Part shown: in pieces, positions 47,893 to 56,714 of the stretch | Position numbering within the stretch: position 1 is the first letter of the stretch | Layout of the letters: the number at the start of each line of letters is the position of its first letter | NCBI GenBank assembly: GCA_039714535.1 | Contig: JBDLJC010000006.1 | Coordinates: 1-64,000 of the forward strand | Reading direction: 5' to 3' | DNA from: JAGXFP01 sp039714535 | GTDB taxonomy: Bacteria; Desulfobacterota; Desulfobulbia; Desulfobulbales; JAGXFP01 | Length of the DNA: 64,000 bases | The notes under the pieces: generated by a model | Told to the model about the DNA's origin: nothing | Database searches by the model: none | The model's input: only the letters and a program-made list of their open reading frames with translations | Made by a program: the position numbers and the translations under genes

Positions 47893-48238
47893 AGTTGTCG
47901 GTTTCGCGCACCTGGACGCTGTATGGCGCGTAGTTGTCGGTGGTTAGAATTTTCTTGAGATTTTCGAAGATATATATGGCGATGTTTTCAGAGGAAGGGT
48001 TGCGGTCCTGGAAAGCAGGATGTTCGTTTAAATCGATGTGGTCAAGGGTGTCGACCACCTTCTTGACGCCGTCCTTGGCGACTCTGAAGTCCAGGGCCAT
48101 GCCCAACTCGTCAAGTTTTTCGGCCCGGATCGTCACTTCTATCTTCCAGTTATGGCCGTGGGGCCTCTCGCAGTTGCCGGGGTAGTCGCGAAGATGATGA
48201 CCTGCTGAAAAATGGGATTTTACAAAAATATCGAACAT
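47855..48238 (-). CDS. queD: 6-carboxytetrahydropterin synthase QueD
   Basis: Makes 6-carboxytetrahydropterin from dihydroneopterin triphosphate, the substrate of QueE. At 127 residues it is normal. Zinc ligands are in FSAGHHLRDYPG and HGHNW; the catalytic Cys is in NCERPHGHNW. First gene of the queD-queE pair; SD GAGGAG is close to ATG. No preQ1 riboswitch-like motif is seen upstream. Confidence 0.94.
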   Translation of the reverse strand: MFDIFVKSHFSAGHHLRDYPGNCERPHGHNWKIEVTIRAEKLDELGMALDFRVAKDGVKKVVDTLDHIDLNEHPAFQDRNPSSENIAIYIFENLKKILTTDNYAPYSVQVRETDNCGVIYREDPAAA

Positions 48239-48426
48239 TTTTTTCTCCTCTTGGGCTAACGGAAGTTTTAATCTGATCTGGTGTGAACAGTCGGATTTTG
48301 TTTAAATATATAAAGCTTGAAAGTCAGGCCGTTTTTGACTACAAAGTGTCATGTTTTCTGACAAAAACGCAAGGTAATTCTACACAAGATTCCTGTTCGT
48401 TCAACTTATAATTTGGAGCTTACTCT

Positions 48427-49785
48427 GTGGCCATTATCGCCCCTTTCAGCGGTCTCCGCTATAATACCGCCAAGATATCCCGCCTTGAAGACGTGGTGAC
48501 CCCGCCCTACGATGTCATCGATTTGCAGGCGCAGCAGGATTTAATGCAGAAGAATCCCTACAGCATGATCAAGCTTGATCTTAGCAAGAACGTCAAGCCG
48601 GACGAGATGACGTCCGAGCGCTATGACGACTCGTGCAAGCTGCTGGAGGATTGGCAGGATGAAGGAGTCCTGGCCAGGGATGCGCAGCCGACCATCTATC
48701 TTTACTATGTCGATTACAATCATCCTTCCGGCCGTCGCCTGACCCGCAAAGGGCTGGTTGGCCTGGTCGGACTGGCTGAATTTTCGGAAGGTATTGTCAA
48801 GCCGCACGAAAAGTTTTTCCGGAATGTCGTCACTGATCGCTTGCGTTTACTCGATACCTGTCGCACCCAGTTCAGTCAGGTCTTTTCTGTTTATTCAGAT
48901 AAAGAAAATGAGGTGATGGGTCTGCTGGAGGATGCCCGTGATCCTGAACCTCTTTGCGCCTGCGATGATCTGGACGGCTGTCATCATGTTCTCTGGCAGG
49001 TAACTAATCACCAGGCGATTGCCAGAGCCCAGGAATTGCTCGCCGATAAAAGCCTCTATATCGCTGATGGCCACCACCGCTACAATACCGCTTTGCAGAT
49101 GCGGGAACTGATGGCCGAGCGCCAGGGTGGAGTGGCAGTGGACAGCCCCTTTAATTTCATTATGATGTATCTCTGTGGTATGGAAGATCCCGGTCTTTCA
49201 GTACTGCCGACCCATCGCCTGGTCCGGCTGGGTGATGTTCCCCCCGATGAGGTAGTTGCCAAATTGGCTCCGGGCTTTAAGGTCGAAGAGATAGCTGGTG
49301 GCACCCGTGAGGTGCTGCTGTCAGAGGTTCTGGGTCAAATGGATGAAAATAGAGGTACTGGCAATGTTTTTGGTTTCTATCATCCCGGTGAGGACCGCTG
49401 CTTTTTGCTGGTCATGAAAGAAGGGGCGATGGAGGCGGCTGGTTACGGTGACATGCCGACGCCCCTTCGTGAGCTTGATGTCGTGGTGCTGTCCGAACTG
49501 CTCCTGGCCAAATACCTGGATCTGGATCATGACAGATGTGAGAATGATAACCTGATCGACTATTTTAGTGACCCGGACGATGCCCTTGACCGTGCAGTCA
49601 AGGAAAGTGGTGAGACCGGTGCGACCAGTGCGATCTTTCTGATGAACAACACCGAGGTTGCCCAGGTCAAGAATGTTGCCGATGCCGAACTGGTTATGCC
49701 CCATAAATCAACCTACTTCTATCCCAAGATCCTGACCGGGCTGGTGATGAACCGGATGGTTGAGGGCGAGAAGGTTGACATCTGA
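48427..49785 (+). CDS. DUF1015 family protein
   Basis: Protein of 452 residues, soluble. Family signature at the start, IAPFSGLRYNTAKISRLEDV then TPPYDVID, with YIADGHHRYNTALQM in the middle. DUF1015 is widespread in anaerobes and often near serine/phosphoserine or D-lactate genes, but its function is not established. GTG start at 48427; its end overlaps the trmN6 start by about 11 bases. Confidence 0.85.
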   Translation: MAIIAPFSGLRYNTAKISRLEDVVTPPYDVIDLQAQQDLMQKNPYSMIKLDLSKNVKPDEMTSERYDDSCKLLEDWQDEGVLARDAQPTIYLYYVDYNHPSGRRLTRKGLVGLVGLAEFSEGIVKPHEKFFRNVVTDRLRLLDTCRTQFSQVFSVYSDKENEVMGLLEDARDPEPLCACDDLDGCHHVLWQVTNHQAIARAQELLADKSLYIADGHHRYNTALQMRELMAERQGGVAVDSPFNFIMMYLCGMEDPGLSVLPTHRLVRLGDVPPDEVVAKLAPGFKVEEIAGGTREVLLSEVLGQMDENRGTGNVFGFYHPGEDRCFLLVMKEGAMEAAGYGDMPTPLRELDVVVLSELLLAKYLDLDHDRCENDNLIDYFSDPDDALDRAVKESGETGATSAIFLMNNTEVAQVKNVADAELVMPHKSTYFYPKILTGLVMNRMVEGEKVDI

Positions 49786-50518
49786 GCAACGGTTCCAACA
49801 AGATACCACTGAATCCCTGTTTGGCGGCCGCCTGACCTGCCGCCAACATCTCCATGGCTACCGGTTTTCCCAAGACCCGGTGTTGTTGGCCCATTTCTTT
49901 ACCCCTTCCCCCAATGAACATATCCTTGATCTCGGTGCTGGCTGTGGGATTATTGCTCTGATCCTTGCCTATCGCTGGCCCGGTCTGTCTCTTACTGCAC
50001 TTGAGGTGCAGCCCGGTCTGGCCGAGTTGGCCCAGGGCAATGTTGCCAGGAATGATTTAGGTGGTCGGGTGCAGGTCGTTGCAGGAGATCTTAGGAAGGT
50101 TGAAGGTCTGTTCCCTCCGGAAAGTTTTGAGCGGGTGGTCTGCAATCCGCCGTATCACAAAGTTGGTGCGGCACGGCCCAATCCCGAGCCTGAACAGGCC
50201 AGTGCCCGTCATGAAATAATGGCTAATCTCGAAGAGATAGTTAAGGCTGTTGAGTGGTTGCTGGTTGAGGGGGGGAGGGCGGATTTTGTCTATCCGGTTG
50301 ATCGGGCGGCTGAGTTGCAGGATACCCTTAAGGCCAACGGTTGCGCACCCGTGCGTTTGCAGGAAATCCACAGCTATCCGCATGGGCCATGCCGTCTGGT
50401 TTTGCTGGAGGCGGTTAAGGGTGGTGTTTGTGCTCTGGAGACTCTGCCGCCCTTTTATGTTCAGACTGGGCCGGAATGTGAATATACCCCGGCGATGGCG
50501 AAGTTTTATGCACCTTAA
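49775..50518 (+). CDS. tRNA1(Val) (adenine37-N6)-methyltransferase TrmN6-like
   Basis: Class I methyltransferase of about 247 residues. Opens TTESLFGGRLTCRQHLHGYR, motif I ILDLGAGCGIIALILA, catalytic NPPYHKVGAARPN. This is the YfiC/TrmN6 layout. Start TTG 49775 is chosen because AGGGCGAGA lies just upstream; TTG 49760 is the alternative. Overlaps the DUF1015 stop, so the two are co-translated. A related 16S or protein N6-methyltransferase cannot be excluded. Confidence 0.85.
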   Translation: MTSEQRFQQDTTESLFGGRLTCRQHLHGYRFSQDPVLLAHFFTPSPNEHILDLGAGCGIIALILAYRWPGLSLTALEVQPGLAELAQGNVARNDLGGRVQVVAGDLRKVEGLFPPESFERVVCNPPYHKVGAARPNPEPEQASARHEIMANLEEIVKAVEWLLVEGGRADFVYPVDRAAELQDTLKANGCAPVRLQEIHSYPHGPCRLVLLEAVKGGVCALETLPPFYVQTGPECEYTPAMAKFYAP

Positions 50519-50538
50519 AGGTAAATGAAACGTGTGCC

Positions 50539-50630
50539 AAAGATCTCTCACTTCGTTCGAGGTAAGCGAAGACTCCGAATGACATTTTTTTTTCTGTCCT
50601 CTCTAACGGCGAATCCGGAGAGATCTTGTT
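50539..50630. repeat. REP-like inverted repeat remnant
   Basis: AAGATCTCTC with CGTTCGAGG (from 50539) and the reverse arm GGAGAGATCTTG (to about 50630), with a T9 run between. Same family as the copies at 58034 and 58559. It sits after trmN6 and may act as a terminator. Confidence 0.6.
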
Positions 50631-50666
50631 GTTGCTAGCGTTGCTGGACTTTCATTTCGCGAATTT

Positions 50667-50699
50667 AAACAACCACCGACTTCATGCCGATGGTTGTTT
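50667..50699 (-). terminator. intrinsic terminator of the YcaO gene
   Basis: Stem of 12 bp with one mismatch (50667-50678 with 50688-50699, core ACAACCA/TGGTTGT), 9-nt loop. On the minus strand it is followed by TTTAAATTC. Confidence 0.65.
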
Positions 50700-50706
50700 A
50701 GTTCTC

Positions 50707-52458
50707 TCAGCCTTCGGCCGCGAGTTCGGCCATGTGCTCCTGGGCAAAGGTGATGGTCGGATCCATCGACAGGGCCAGGGCCAGGGATTTCATCGCCTCT
50801 TCATTCTTGCCGAGCTTCCGGTAGTTGACACCAAGATTTGCATAATCAATCGCCGAATTCGGGGCCAGATGCACTGCCCTGGAAAAATGATGGACCGCCG
50901 CTTCATGGTCGGCCAGCTTGAAGTAGCAGAAGCCCAGCAGGTTGTGTAGATCCGGCCTTTCATCGTCGTGGTTGGTGCCTTGCTTGAGTGTTGCGATGGC
51001 CTCGTCGTACTGCTCCATATCCTTCAGGCAACTACCCATGAAGGAGTGGATATAGGGAATGTCCTCCTCGTCCGGGTTGAGTTCAAGGGCCTGGCGCAGA
51101 CGGGGCAGGGCCTCATCAGGTCTGCCGATATTGTAGAGATTCTGGCCCAGGTAGAATTCGATAAAGTATGAGGCTGGGGCCAGCTTTTCGAGGCGGCTGA
51201 AATGGAGTGTCTTTTCTTCGGGGTCATCAATCAGTTCATTTACCAATTTGGCGGCAAACAGGCCGGCGTTGCTAACCATCGATCGTTCCCGGAAATGGGC
51301 GCCGGGGACGATAGTGTAGATGGTCGGAATCTGCAGTTCCGGGTGCATGGTGTTGACAACCAATACCTCCATGTCCAGTTTTCGCAGGGCCTCAATGCAG
51401 CGCTCATCCTCGACCCGAATATTGTCGTCATTGAGGTCGGTCATCTCCTGGATGGTTATGGTGGAGCCGGGGTTAGTGATGTATTTAACCTCATCCATGC
51501 TCAACGGTTTGGGCAGACCCGAGGCCACGTAATTGGCCTTGCTGTTAAAGTCTCCGGCCAGTTGGGCTACTTCGGTCAGAGCTCGGATCAGGGCTTTTTC
51601 TGGATTAGGGGTGGTGCCGGCCGTGAAAACTATCTCGCTGGACTCCGGAAAGGTCGATGGATCGATGGCGAGGGCGCCGACGGTCGGGATGCCGGTGTCC
51701 AGGGTGAAGTCGTTCAGGTAAACCTCGATGCCGTTTTTGGCGAATTTGTCGAGCAGTTCGCGGGCCACCGGATCTTTAACGCTGTCGTGGTCGATGAGGG
51801 GCGTCTTGATCTGTTGGCGGCAGATCAGCGAACAGACGTGCCGCTCGACGATCTCGGAGATCCCCTGGTTAACGGACTCCTCGTAGGTGTTGCCGGCTGA
51901 GGGGCCGTTGAATTCGTTGATGGCGTAGAACCAGGAGAACGGCACCAGCACTTCCTCGCCACCAGCGGACAGGTTGGTGGCCCAGACCCATTGCATGGTG
52001 ATACCCTCCAGCATTTTAGCCAGCAGCTCCGGCGAGGTGTTGTCGTCGTGGACCGATTGCAGGAGTCGTTTTAAGGGCAGGACCGGCTGCCCTTCAGCCT
52101 GCAGGTCTTCGTAGGTGCCGGTGACAAAGTTGGCCGGGTTCTGCTTGAAGCTGAAAAAGCTGAATCTTTCGCCAAGTTCCATGCAGGCGCTGGCCCGGGA
52201 TTGTTCGGGAGTGCTGCCTTTACCCATCTGTTTCTTGTTGCCGATGGTATTCAGGGCATCCTTGCCGCAGACACTGAAATAAACCGGGATATCCAGGCGG
52301 CCATTGTCGATTCGGCGGATCTCTTTGAGAATATCGAGCTTGACATGTTTGAGCCGATCCTGAAATTTGCTGACGGTCTCTTCGGGACTCATGGCCTTGT
52401 CCTGGTCGTAGGTGTAGGTCTTGAAGCAATCTTTTAACTCTATCTTTCGGTTCTGCAT
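50707..52458 (-). CDS. YcaO-domain protein with C-terminal TPR repeats
   Basis: Protein of 583 residues. The YcaO domain (about 1-410) has the ATP/Mg-binding segments GKGSTPEQSRASACMELGER, SAGNTYEESVNQGISEIVER and LIRALTEVAQLAGDF. YcaO enzymes phosphorylate peptide backbones, making azolines or thioamides, or help methylthiolate ribosomal S12 in E. coli. The C-terminus lacks the PxPxP tail of azoline synthases and instead has TPRs (IGRPDEALPRLRQALELNPD, DYANLGVNYRKLGKNEEAMK). No RiPP dehydrogenase, precursor or TfuA is adjacent. It resembles E. coli YcaO in layout, so a housekeeping role fits better than a RiPP. Confidence 0.85.
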   Translation of the reverse strand: MQNRKIELKDCFKTYTYDQDKAMSPEETVSKFQDRLKHVKLDILKEIRRIDNGRLDIPVYFSVCGKDALNTIGNKKQMGKGSTPEQSRASACMELGERFSFFSFKQNPANFVTGTYEDLQAEGQPVLPLKRLLQSVHDDNTSPELLAKMLEGITMQWVWATNLSAGGEEVLVPFSWFYAINEFNGPSAGNTYEESVNQGISEIVERHVCSLICRQQIKTPLIDHDSVKDPVARELLDKFAKNGIEVYLNDFTLDTGIPTVGALAIDPSTFPESSEIVFTAGTTPNPEKALIRALTEVAQLAGDFNSKANYVASGLPKPLSMDEVKYITNPGSTITIQEMTDLNDDNIRVEDERCIEALRKLDMEVLVVNTMHPELQIPTIYTIVPGAHFRERSMVSNAGLFAAKLVNELIDDPEEKTLHFSRLEKLAPASYFIEFYLGQNLYNIGRPDEALPRLRQALELNPDEEDIPYIHSFMGSCLKDMEQYDEAIATLKQGTNHDDERPDLHNLLGFCYFKLADHEAAVHHFSRAVHLAPNSAIDYANLGVNYRKLGKNEEAMKSLALALSMDPTITFAQEHMAELAAEG

Positions 52459-52492
52459 GGTTTCCTCGTTTTATTCTTGACTTTCAGGTAAC

Positions 52493-52528
52493 TTAAAGCT
52501 GAGTTAAGCCGCTTGTCGGCTTAAACGA
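52493..52528. repeat. hairpin repeat, copy 1
   Basis: Stem TTAAGCCG/CGGCTTAA with CTTGT loop, preceded by TTAAAGCTGAG. A second copy lies at 63944-63980 with most changes that keep pairing. Confidence 0.55.
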
Positions 52529-52674
52529 AACTTATACCCCACAAGGGGGTACTGAAAAGAGTGCCCTTGTGGTATAAAACTCCGGGCAAATCGGGGGCGC
52601 CTAATGTACCTCATTATCGTCTTTTTTCCCATCATGATTTTGCCTTGCGCAACTGTAAATGGAATGAAGCTTAT

Positions 52675-52689
52675 TACCACATTGTGGTA
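52675..52689. promoter_or_regulatory. 15-bp palindrome TACCACATTGTGGTA, candidate operator
   Basis: Perfect 7-bp arms around one base. It lies 217 bases before the YcaO start and 435 before the FG-GAP gene. The identical 15-mer occurs upstream of the porin at 54869. Confidence 0.6.
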
Positions 52690-53124
52690 GACAAGGCAAC
52701 CGGCTAGAATGATTATCCGGCTATTGTTATGGACTAGGGGGTAGGTCTGAAAAACTGTCGCGCCCTTGGGGCGTTGCCCGGATGGCTTTGACTTGCCAGA
52801 AAAACCTTGCCCAAAGAATGGTGACACGTTAAACACCACTTGGTTGTATTGGCTGCCGTTGGATGCGGAAGATCGCTGCCGATCCCCCGTTTTTTGCTAA
52901 TGACGGACTTGGCGTTTCGGTTTTTCTCCTCTGTGTCAGTGGAGTTTCCGCCTGCTTCGCTTGCCGGGAGAGAACTTATAATCAAGGGCTTCTGCAAGGG
53001 TAGTATTTCTCCGGTTCTGCTGTTCTGGATGACCAGAGAGTCGATCGTTATGGTGTAGCCTTACCGGTGACGGAGTTATATCCCAGCCCCGCTGGGCCTG
53101 ATTAATAAGAGAGAATATAGAGAC

Positions 53125-54702
53125 ATGGATATGAAGATAAGCTGCCGAATTATTTTGCTGGCCTGTTTGACTGTTTTGTTTGCGGTCCCCTCTGCGTCTG
53201 CCCAGGAAAAGGTCAAGCCCCAACTGGCTATTCTGCCCTTTACCCTGAATGGCGCCGGTGATCTCGCCTATTTAAAAGAAGGGATCCGAACCATGCTGGC
53301 TAGCCGTATTGGGGCCCGGGCCGAGGTGGTGGTGATTGATCAGGCCGAGGTCGGGAAGGTTGTTGCCGGCCAGCTCGGCTCTGATCCTGCCGCAGTCGTG
53401 AAAACTCTTGCTGCCGACTTGGTTCTGACCGGCAGCATCACCGCCCTTGGGGGCAGTGTCAGTATTGATGCCCGATTGCTCACGATTGCCACGGATGATT
53501 CGGCAGGTTTTTTTGCCGTTGCCGAAAACCAGAGCGGGATAATCGGCGCCGTTGACCAGTTGGCCTCGGGCATTACCGCGAATATATTGGCAGAGGGTCG
53601 ACTGACCCGGTCAAGCGATCAGGGCACGATTATTTCGCAACCATTGCCAGCTGCCGAACCCGGCCCGGAAACTTCAGCGGCGTCTTTGTCCGGCCCGCCC
53701 TTATCTGCCACCCGTAGTCAGTTTCTGGATATGGAAGTGCAGGTCATGGATGTTGGTGATGTCTTTGGCGATGGTGATGAAGTATTGGTGCTGGCCGAAA
53801 AACAGAAAATTTCTTTTTATCGCCAGGAAGGCAACCTTCTGGTTGGAGCCGGAGCAATAACCGATGGCCCCAAATTTGCTCGGGTGGTGGCCCTTAATCT
53901 GGCCGATTTGAACGGTAACGGTAGAGCCGAAGTATATGTGAGCGCCTCTTCCGGCAATGGTCCATCTTCATATGCCATCGAGTGGAACGGTGAGTCGTTT
54001 GTCCGGTTGTTTGACCGACAGCGCTGGTATGTAAGGCCACTGGAGTTGCCCGGCCAAGGGTTTGTTTTGGCCGGACAGCAGGCTGGGAGCGAGGGGCCGG
54101 TTAACCCTGGCATCTATAAGCTGACCCATGAGGATGGCAAGTTGCAGAAAGGAGGGAATCTTGGTGTGCCTGAAGAGGTAAACCTCTATGATTTTGTGAT
54201 GGCCGACTTTACCGGTGACGGACAGACGGAAATTGCTGTTCAGACCCAGGAAAGGGAATTGCTACTCTATAATCGGGAAGGGGATGTTCTCTGGCGAGGG
54301 AGAGGTAAATACGGTTTTACCCGGCGTTTTATCGGAGAGGCCTCCGGAGTTATCAGCGACCAGCCGACCAACTTCCAGGTGTTGACCCGCCTGGTCGCGC
54401 GGGATGTTGATCGGGACGGTCGTCCGGAATTGATCGCCATGAAAGACCCTGAAGGGCTCGGCGCCTCGCTTAAGACCGTAGGCAGTTTTACCGGTGGGGC
54501 GATAAATATTATGCGCTGGAATGGCGTAACTTTTGATGAGCAATGGTCTTCCAGCGAGATTGGCAGCTATCTGGCAACATTTCAGGTAAACGGTGCGGGC
54601 AGTCGGCTTTATTTGGGACTGGTCAGCAAAAAAGCCGGCCTGCTGTTCAGCTCTTACCAAAGCGTTGTGGCCGGATTTGATTTATTCAGCACGGTGGAAT
54701 GA
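53125..54702 (+). CDS. exported TolB-like/FG-GAP repeat protein
   Basis: Exported protein of 525 residues with a Sec signal peptide ending near residue 26 (VLFAVPSASA). Residues 30-160 resemble a TolB-N/CsgG-like lipoprotein domain (QLAILPFTLNGAGDLAYLKE, ADLVLTGSITALGGSVSIDA). Further on are four FG-GAP/VCBS calcium-binding repeats: DVFGDGDEVLVLA, DLNGNGRAEVYVSA, DFTGDGQTEIAVQ and DVDRDGRPELIAM, forming a beta-propeller. Probably periplasmic or surface facing. No lipobox Cys at the cleavage site. Function unknown. Confidence 0.75.
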   Translation: MDMKISCRIILLACLTVLFAVPSASAQEKVKPQLAILPFTLNGAGDLAYLKEGIRTMLASRIGARAEVVVIDQAEVGKVVAGQLGSDPAAVVKTLAADLVLTGSITALGGSVSIDARLLTIATDDSAGFFAVAENQSGIIGAVDQLASGITANILAEGRLTRSSDQGTIISQPLPAAEPGPETSAASLSGPPLSATRSQFLDMEVQVMDVGDVFGDGDEVLVLAEKQKISFYRQEGNLLVGAGAITDGPKFARVVALNLADLNGNGRAEVYVSASSGNGPSSYAIEWNGESFVRLFDRQRWYVRPLELPGQGFVLAGQQAGSEGPVNPGIYKLTHEDGKLQKGGNLGVPEEVNLYDFVMADFTGDGQTEIAVQTQERELLLYNREGDVLWRGRGKYGFTRRFIGEASGVISDQPTNFQVLTRLVARDVDRDGRPELIAMKDPEGLGASLKTVGSFTGGAINIMRWNGVTFDEQWSSSEIGSYLATFQVNGAGSRLYLGLVSKKAGLLFSSYQSVVAGFDLFSTVE

Positions 54703-54868
54703 GAATAGCTTAATAGTGGTTTTTATTGCACATTTTGATAGATGTGGGTTTTTTTCGCCACAGAGTTTTGCTCAGTTATCTGGCTGAAATTCCGTGTTTA
54801 TGGTCCTTGCGTGGTTGTGGCATGGACATTGCAAAAAGAACAATGAAATTTAATATTGTTGCGCAGTG

Positions 54869-54883
54869 TACCACATTGTGGTA
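54869..54883. promoter_or_regulatory. 15-bp palindrome TACCACATTGTGGTA, second copy
   Basis: Identical to the site at 52675, here 223 bases before the porin start and about 87 bases upstream of the -35 candidate, a position suited to an activator. Confidence 0.6.
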
Positions 54884-54970
54884 ACAGTCTATTCGGTTCT
54901 GGGCTGTGATATAGTTGAAAACATTAAATATTAAAGTATTACAGTTTTTTAAAAAAGGGTTTCAAAAAAC

Positions 54971-54999
54971 TTGACAATGTTAGGCGTCAAGGGTAGTAC
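54971..54999 (+). promoter_or_regulatory. candidate porin promoter
   Basis: -35 TTGACA (54971-54976), 17-base spacer, -10 TAGTAC (54994-54999, weak). The -35 lies inside an inverted repeat CTTGAC-N10-GTCAAG (54970-54991), a possible repressor site. Confidence 0.45.
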
Positions 55000-55106
55000 A
55001 AGGCTAATAAATTTGTGTTTTGAGTTGGTTTATCCAGCTTTGCTGGACGGTCATTGCAACTGCAAAGATCGATTAACCTGCTAAATCTAACAAAAGGAGA
55101 ACAAGG

Positions 55107-56375
55107 ATGAAGAAAGCGTTAAGTTTTGCAGTTGCTCTTGGTTTGGTTGCTGGTATGGCTTCTTCTGCCGTAGCAGCCGATATGAGCTGGACGGGAGATG
55201 CCCGCCTCCGTGGTGTTTATAAGAACAATACCACTGATGCGACGGACATCAACTTTGATCATATCCAGCATTTTGATCACCGTTATCGTCTCAATGGTAC
55301 TGTTACCGTTAATGAAGATGTGAAGGTCAAAACTCGCATTGTCCTTGGCGATAATAAATTTGGTGGCGCACTGACTTCGGTTGCTGGAACGAACCCTTAT
55401 GCCAATAGTGCGAAACTGAATCACTATGTTGATCGCGCCTATATGGACATCAAGACTCTCGGCGGTACTGTCAGCTTGGGTCGGATGAACGCCAGCTGGG
55501 GCAATAAGTTTGCCGGTTGGGGTTCAACTGTTGACCGGATCAAGTATACCGGCAAAGCAGGTAACCTGACCTATGCTGCCTATCTCCAGAAAAGCATTGA
55601 AGACGATGCCATGACTATCGGCAATGGTGATGGCGACAAGGATGTTTACGGTGCCTTGGTAGTTGGCAAGGCCGGCGACACCAAATGGGGTGTCATCGCT
55701 AACTACATCTATGATGACACAAAAGCTGCTTCTACTCCTGCAGGTGAATCTGCTGGCGGCTATCAGTTGGATGCTTTTGTTAATGCCAAGGCCGGACCTG
55801 CTAACGTCATGGCTGAGCTTCTGTTCAAGGGTGGTGATGCCAACGATAACGCTAATAAAGATGACTACTTCGGTGGTTTTGTTGGCGCGTCCATGAACAT
55901 CACCGACCAGATGTCTGCTAAGGGACTGATCGCATACTACGATGGCAACATGGGTGACTCCAGTCCATCTCGTGACTGCGACAACGATTTTGCTCCGACT
56001 CTGTTGATCGGTACCTGTAACGAGACCGCAATCGTTGACTTTGGTGGCACAACCAATGACACCTCCGACAGCACCTATCTGATCGCAGGCGGGGCTGACA
56101 TGAAGGTGAGCGACAAGCTCTCCTTTGGTGCCGGACTGGCCTACCTGATGGCTTCTGAGCAAGGTAACGATACCACTGGCCTCATCGGTCGGATAGACGG
56201 CGATGCTCCAGGGACACAGGAAGCAACCCTTGTCGAAGTGGACCTGACCATGAAGTATGCCTTGGCCCAGAATGCAACCTACTCTTTGGGAGTTGCTTAC
56301 GGTATGGTTGATGGCTTCTCAGTTGCTGATGACGAAATGTTGGTTATCGGTAACAGGGTTGATGTTAAGTTCTAA
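55107..56375 (+). CDS. outer-membrane porin
   Basis: Exported beta-barrel of 422 residues. Signal peptide ends AVA-ADM near residue 24. The mature chain starts MSWTGDARLRG and is made of amphipathic strands with acidic, Gly-rich loops; the last residues VDVKF end in the C-terminal Phe needed for BAM assembly. SD AAGGAG precedes ATG. Strong terminator at 56411. Probably an abundant general porin. Two Cys in the loop CDNDFAPTLLIGTC could pair. Confidence 0.9.
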   Translation: MKKALSFAVALGLVAGMASSAVAADMSWTGDARLRGVYKNNTTDATDINFDHIQHFDHRYRLNGTVTVNEDVKVKTRIVLGDNKFGGALTSVAGTNPYANSAKLNHYVDRAYMDIKTLGGTVSLGRMNASWGNKFAGWGSTVDRIKYTGKAGNLTYAAYLQKSIEDDAMTIGNGDGDKDVYGALVVGKAGDTKWGVIANYIYDDTKAASTPAGESAGGYQLDAFVNAKAGPANVMAELLFKGGDANDNANKDDYFGGFVGASMNITDQMSAKGLIAYYDGNMGDSSPSRDCDNDFAPTLLIGTCNETAIVDFGGTTNDTSDSTYLIAGGADMKVSDKLSFGAGLAYLMASEQGNDTTGLIGRIDGDAPGTQEATLVEVDLTMKYALAQNATYSLGVAYGMVDGFSVADDEMLVIGNRVDVKF

Positions 56376-56714
56376 TTTCTATTAGCAGCTTAATTGATTT
56401 GCTCTTGAGAGGGGGCGGCCGAGAGGCCGTCCCTTTTTTTTTGTGGCAAGAAGTGGCGCCTGCTTTTTTGTCATTAGAGTGTTGGAGAAAATCGTAAAAT
56501 CTTCATTGCAATCTTAAACGCAGGATTTCTCGTTCAACATGGGATGACAACTGGATAGGGGCCAGTTTTATCGTTTTGGTCCATCCCGCCATTAAAGCCT
56601 TTGCCTGTTTCCTGGACAAAATTATCCAAAGTCATAAAAGCACTGGTCTAATCCTTTATTAATAATTAATATTGATGGCATGAGATGGGTGAAAACTTCA
56701 GCAGGAGAATAACC
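56376..56714. other. intergenic region between porin and lipoprotein
   Basis: Contains the porin terminator; otherwise no gene, repeat or clear promoter seen. AGGAGA lies just before the lipoprotein start at 56715. Confidence 0.5.
56411..56442 (+). terminator. intrinsic terminator of the porin gene
   Basis: Stem GGGGCGGCC/GGCCGTCCC with GAGA loop and one G-U pair, followed by T9. Confidence 0.93.

Larger units (their letters stand above)
52459..53124. other. long intergenic region upstream of the YcaO gene
   Basis: 666 bases without a convincing gene. It holds a hairpin repeat at 52493-52528, a larger hairpin (TTATACC and ACAAGGG arms, 52530-52576) in the likely YcaO leader, and the 15-bp palindrome at 52675. 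On the minus strand, frames between about 53050 and 52734 read as a fragment with TIDSLVIQNSRTGEILPL and CLTCH, broken by a frameshift and a stop; it may be a decayed small cytochrome-like gene. Confidence 0.5.
54703..55106. other. porin upstream region
   Basis: No gene is supported in these 404 bases. They contain the second copy of the 15-bp palindrome and a promoter candidate (both listed), then a leader and AAAGGAGAAC before the porin ATG. Confidence 0.6.

Noticed and set aside
48239..48426. preQ1 riboswitch upstream of queD
   Set aside because: No C-rich/A-rich H-type pseudoknot pattern in the leader.
54970..54991. CTTGAC-N10-GTCAAG as an FNR/HcpR-type site
   Set aside because: The 10-base gap is longer than the 4-6 usual for that family; kept only as a promoter note.
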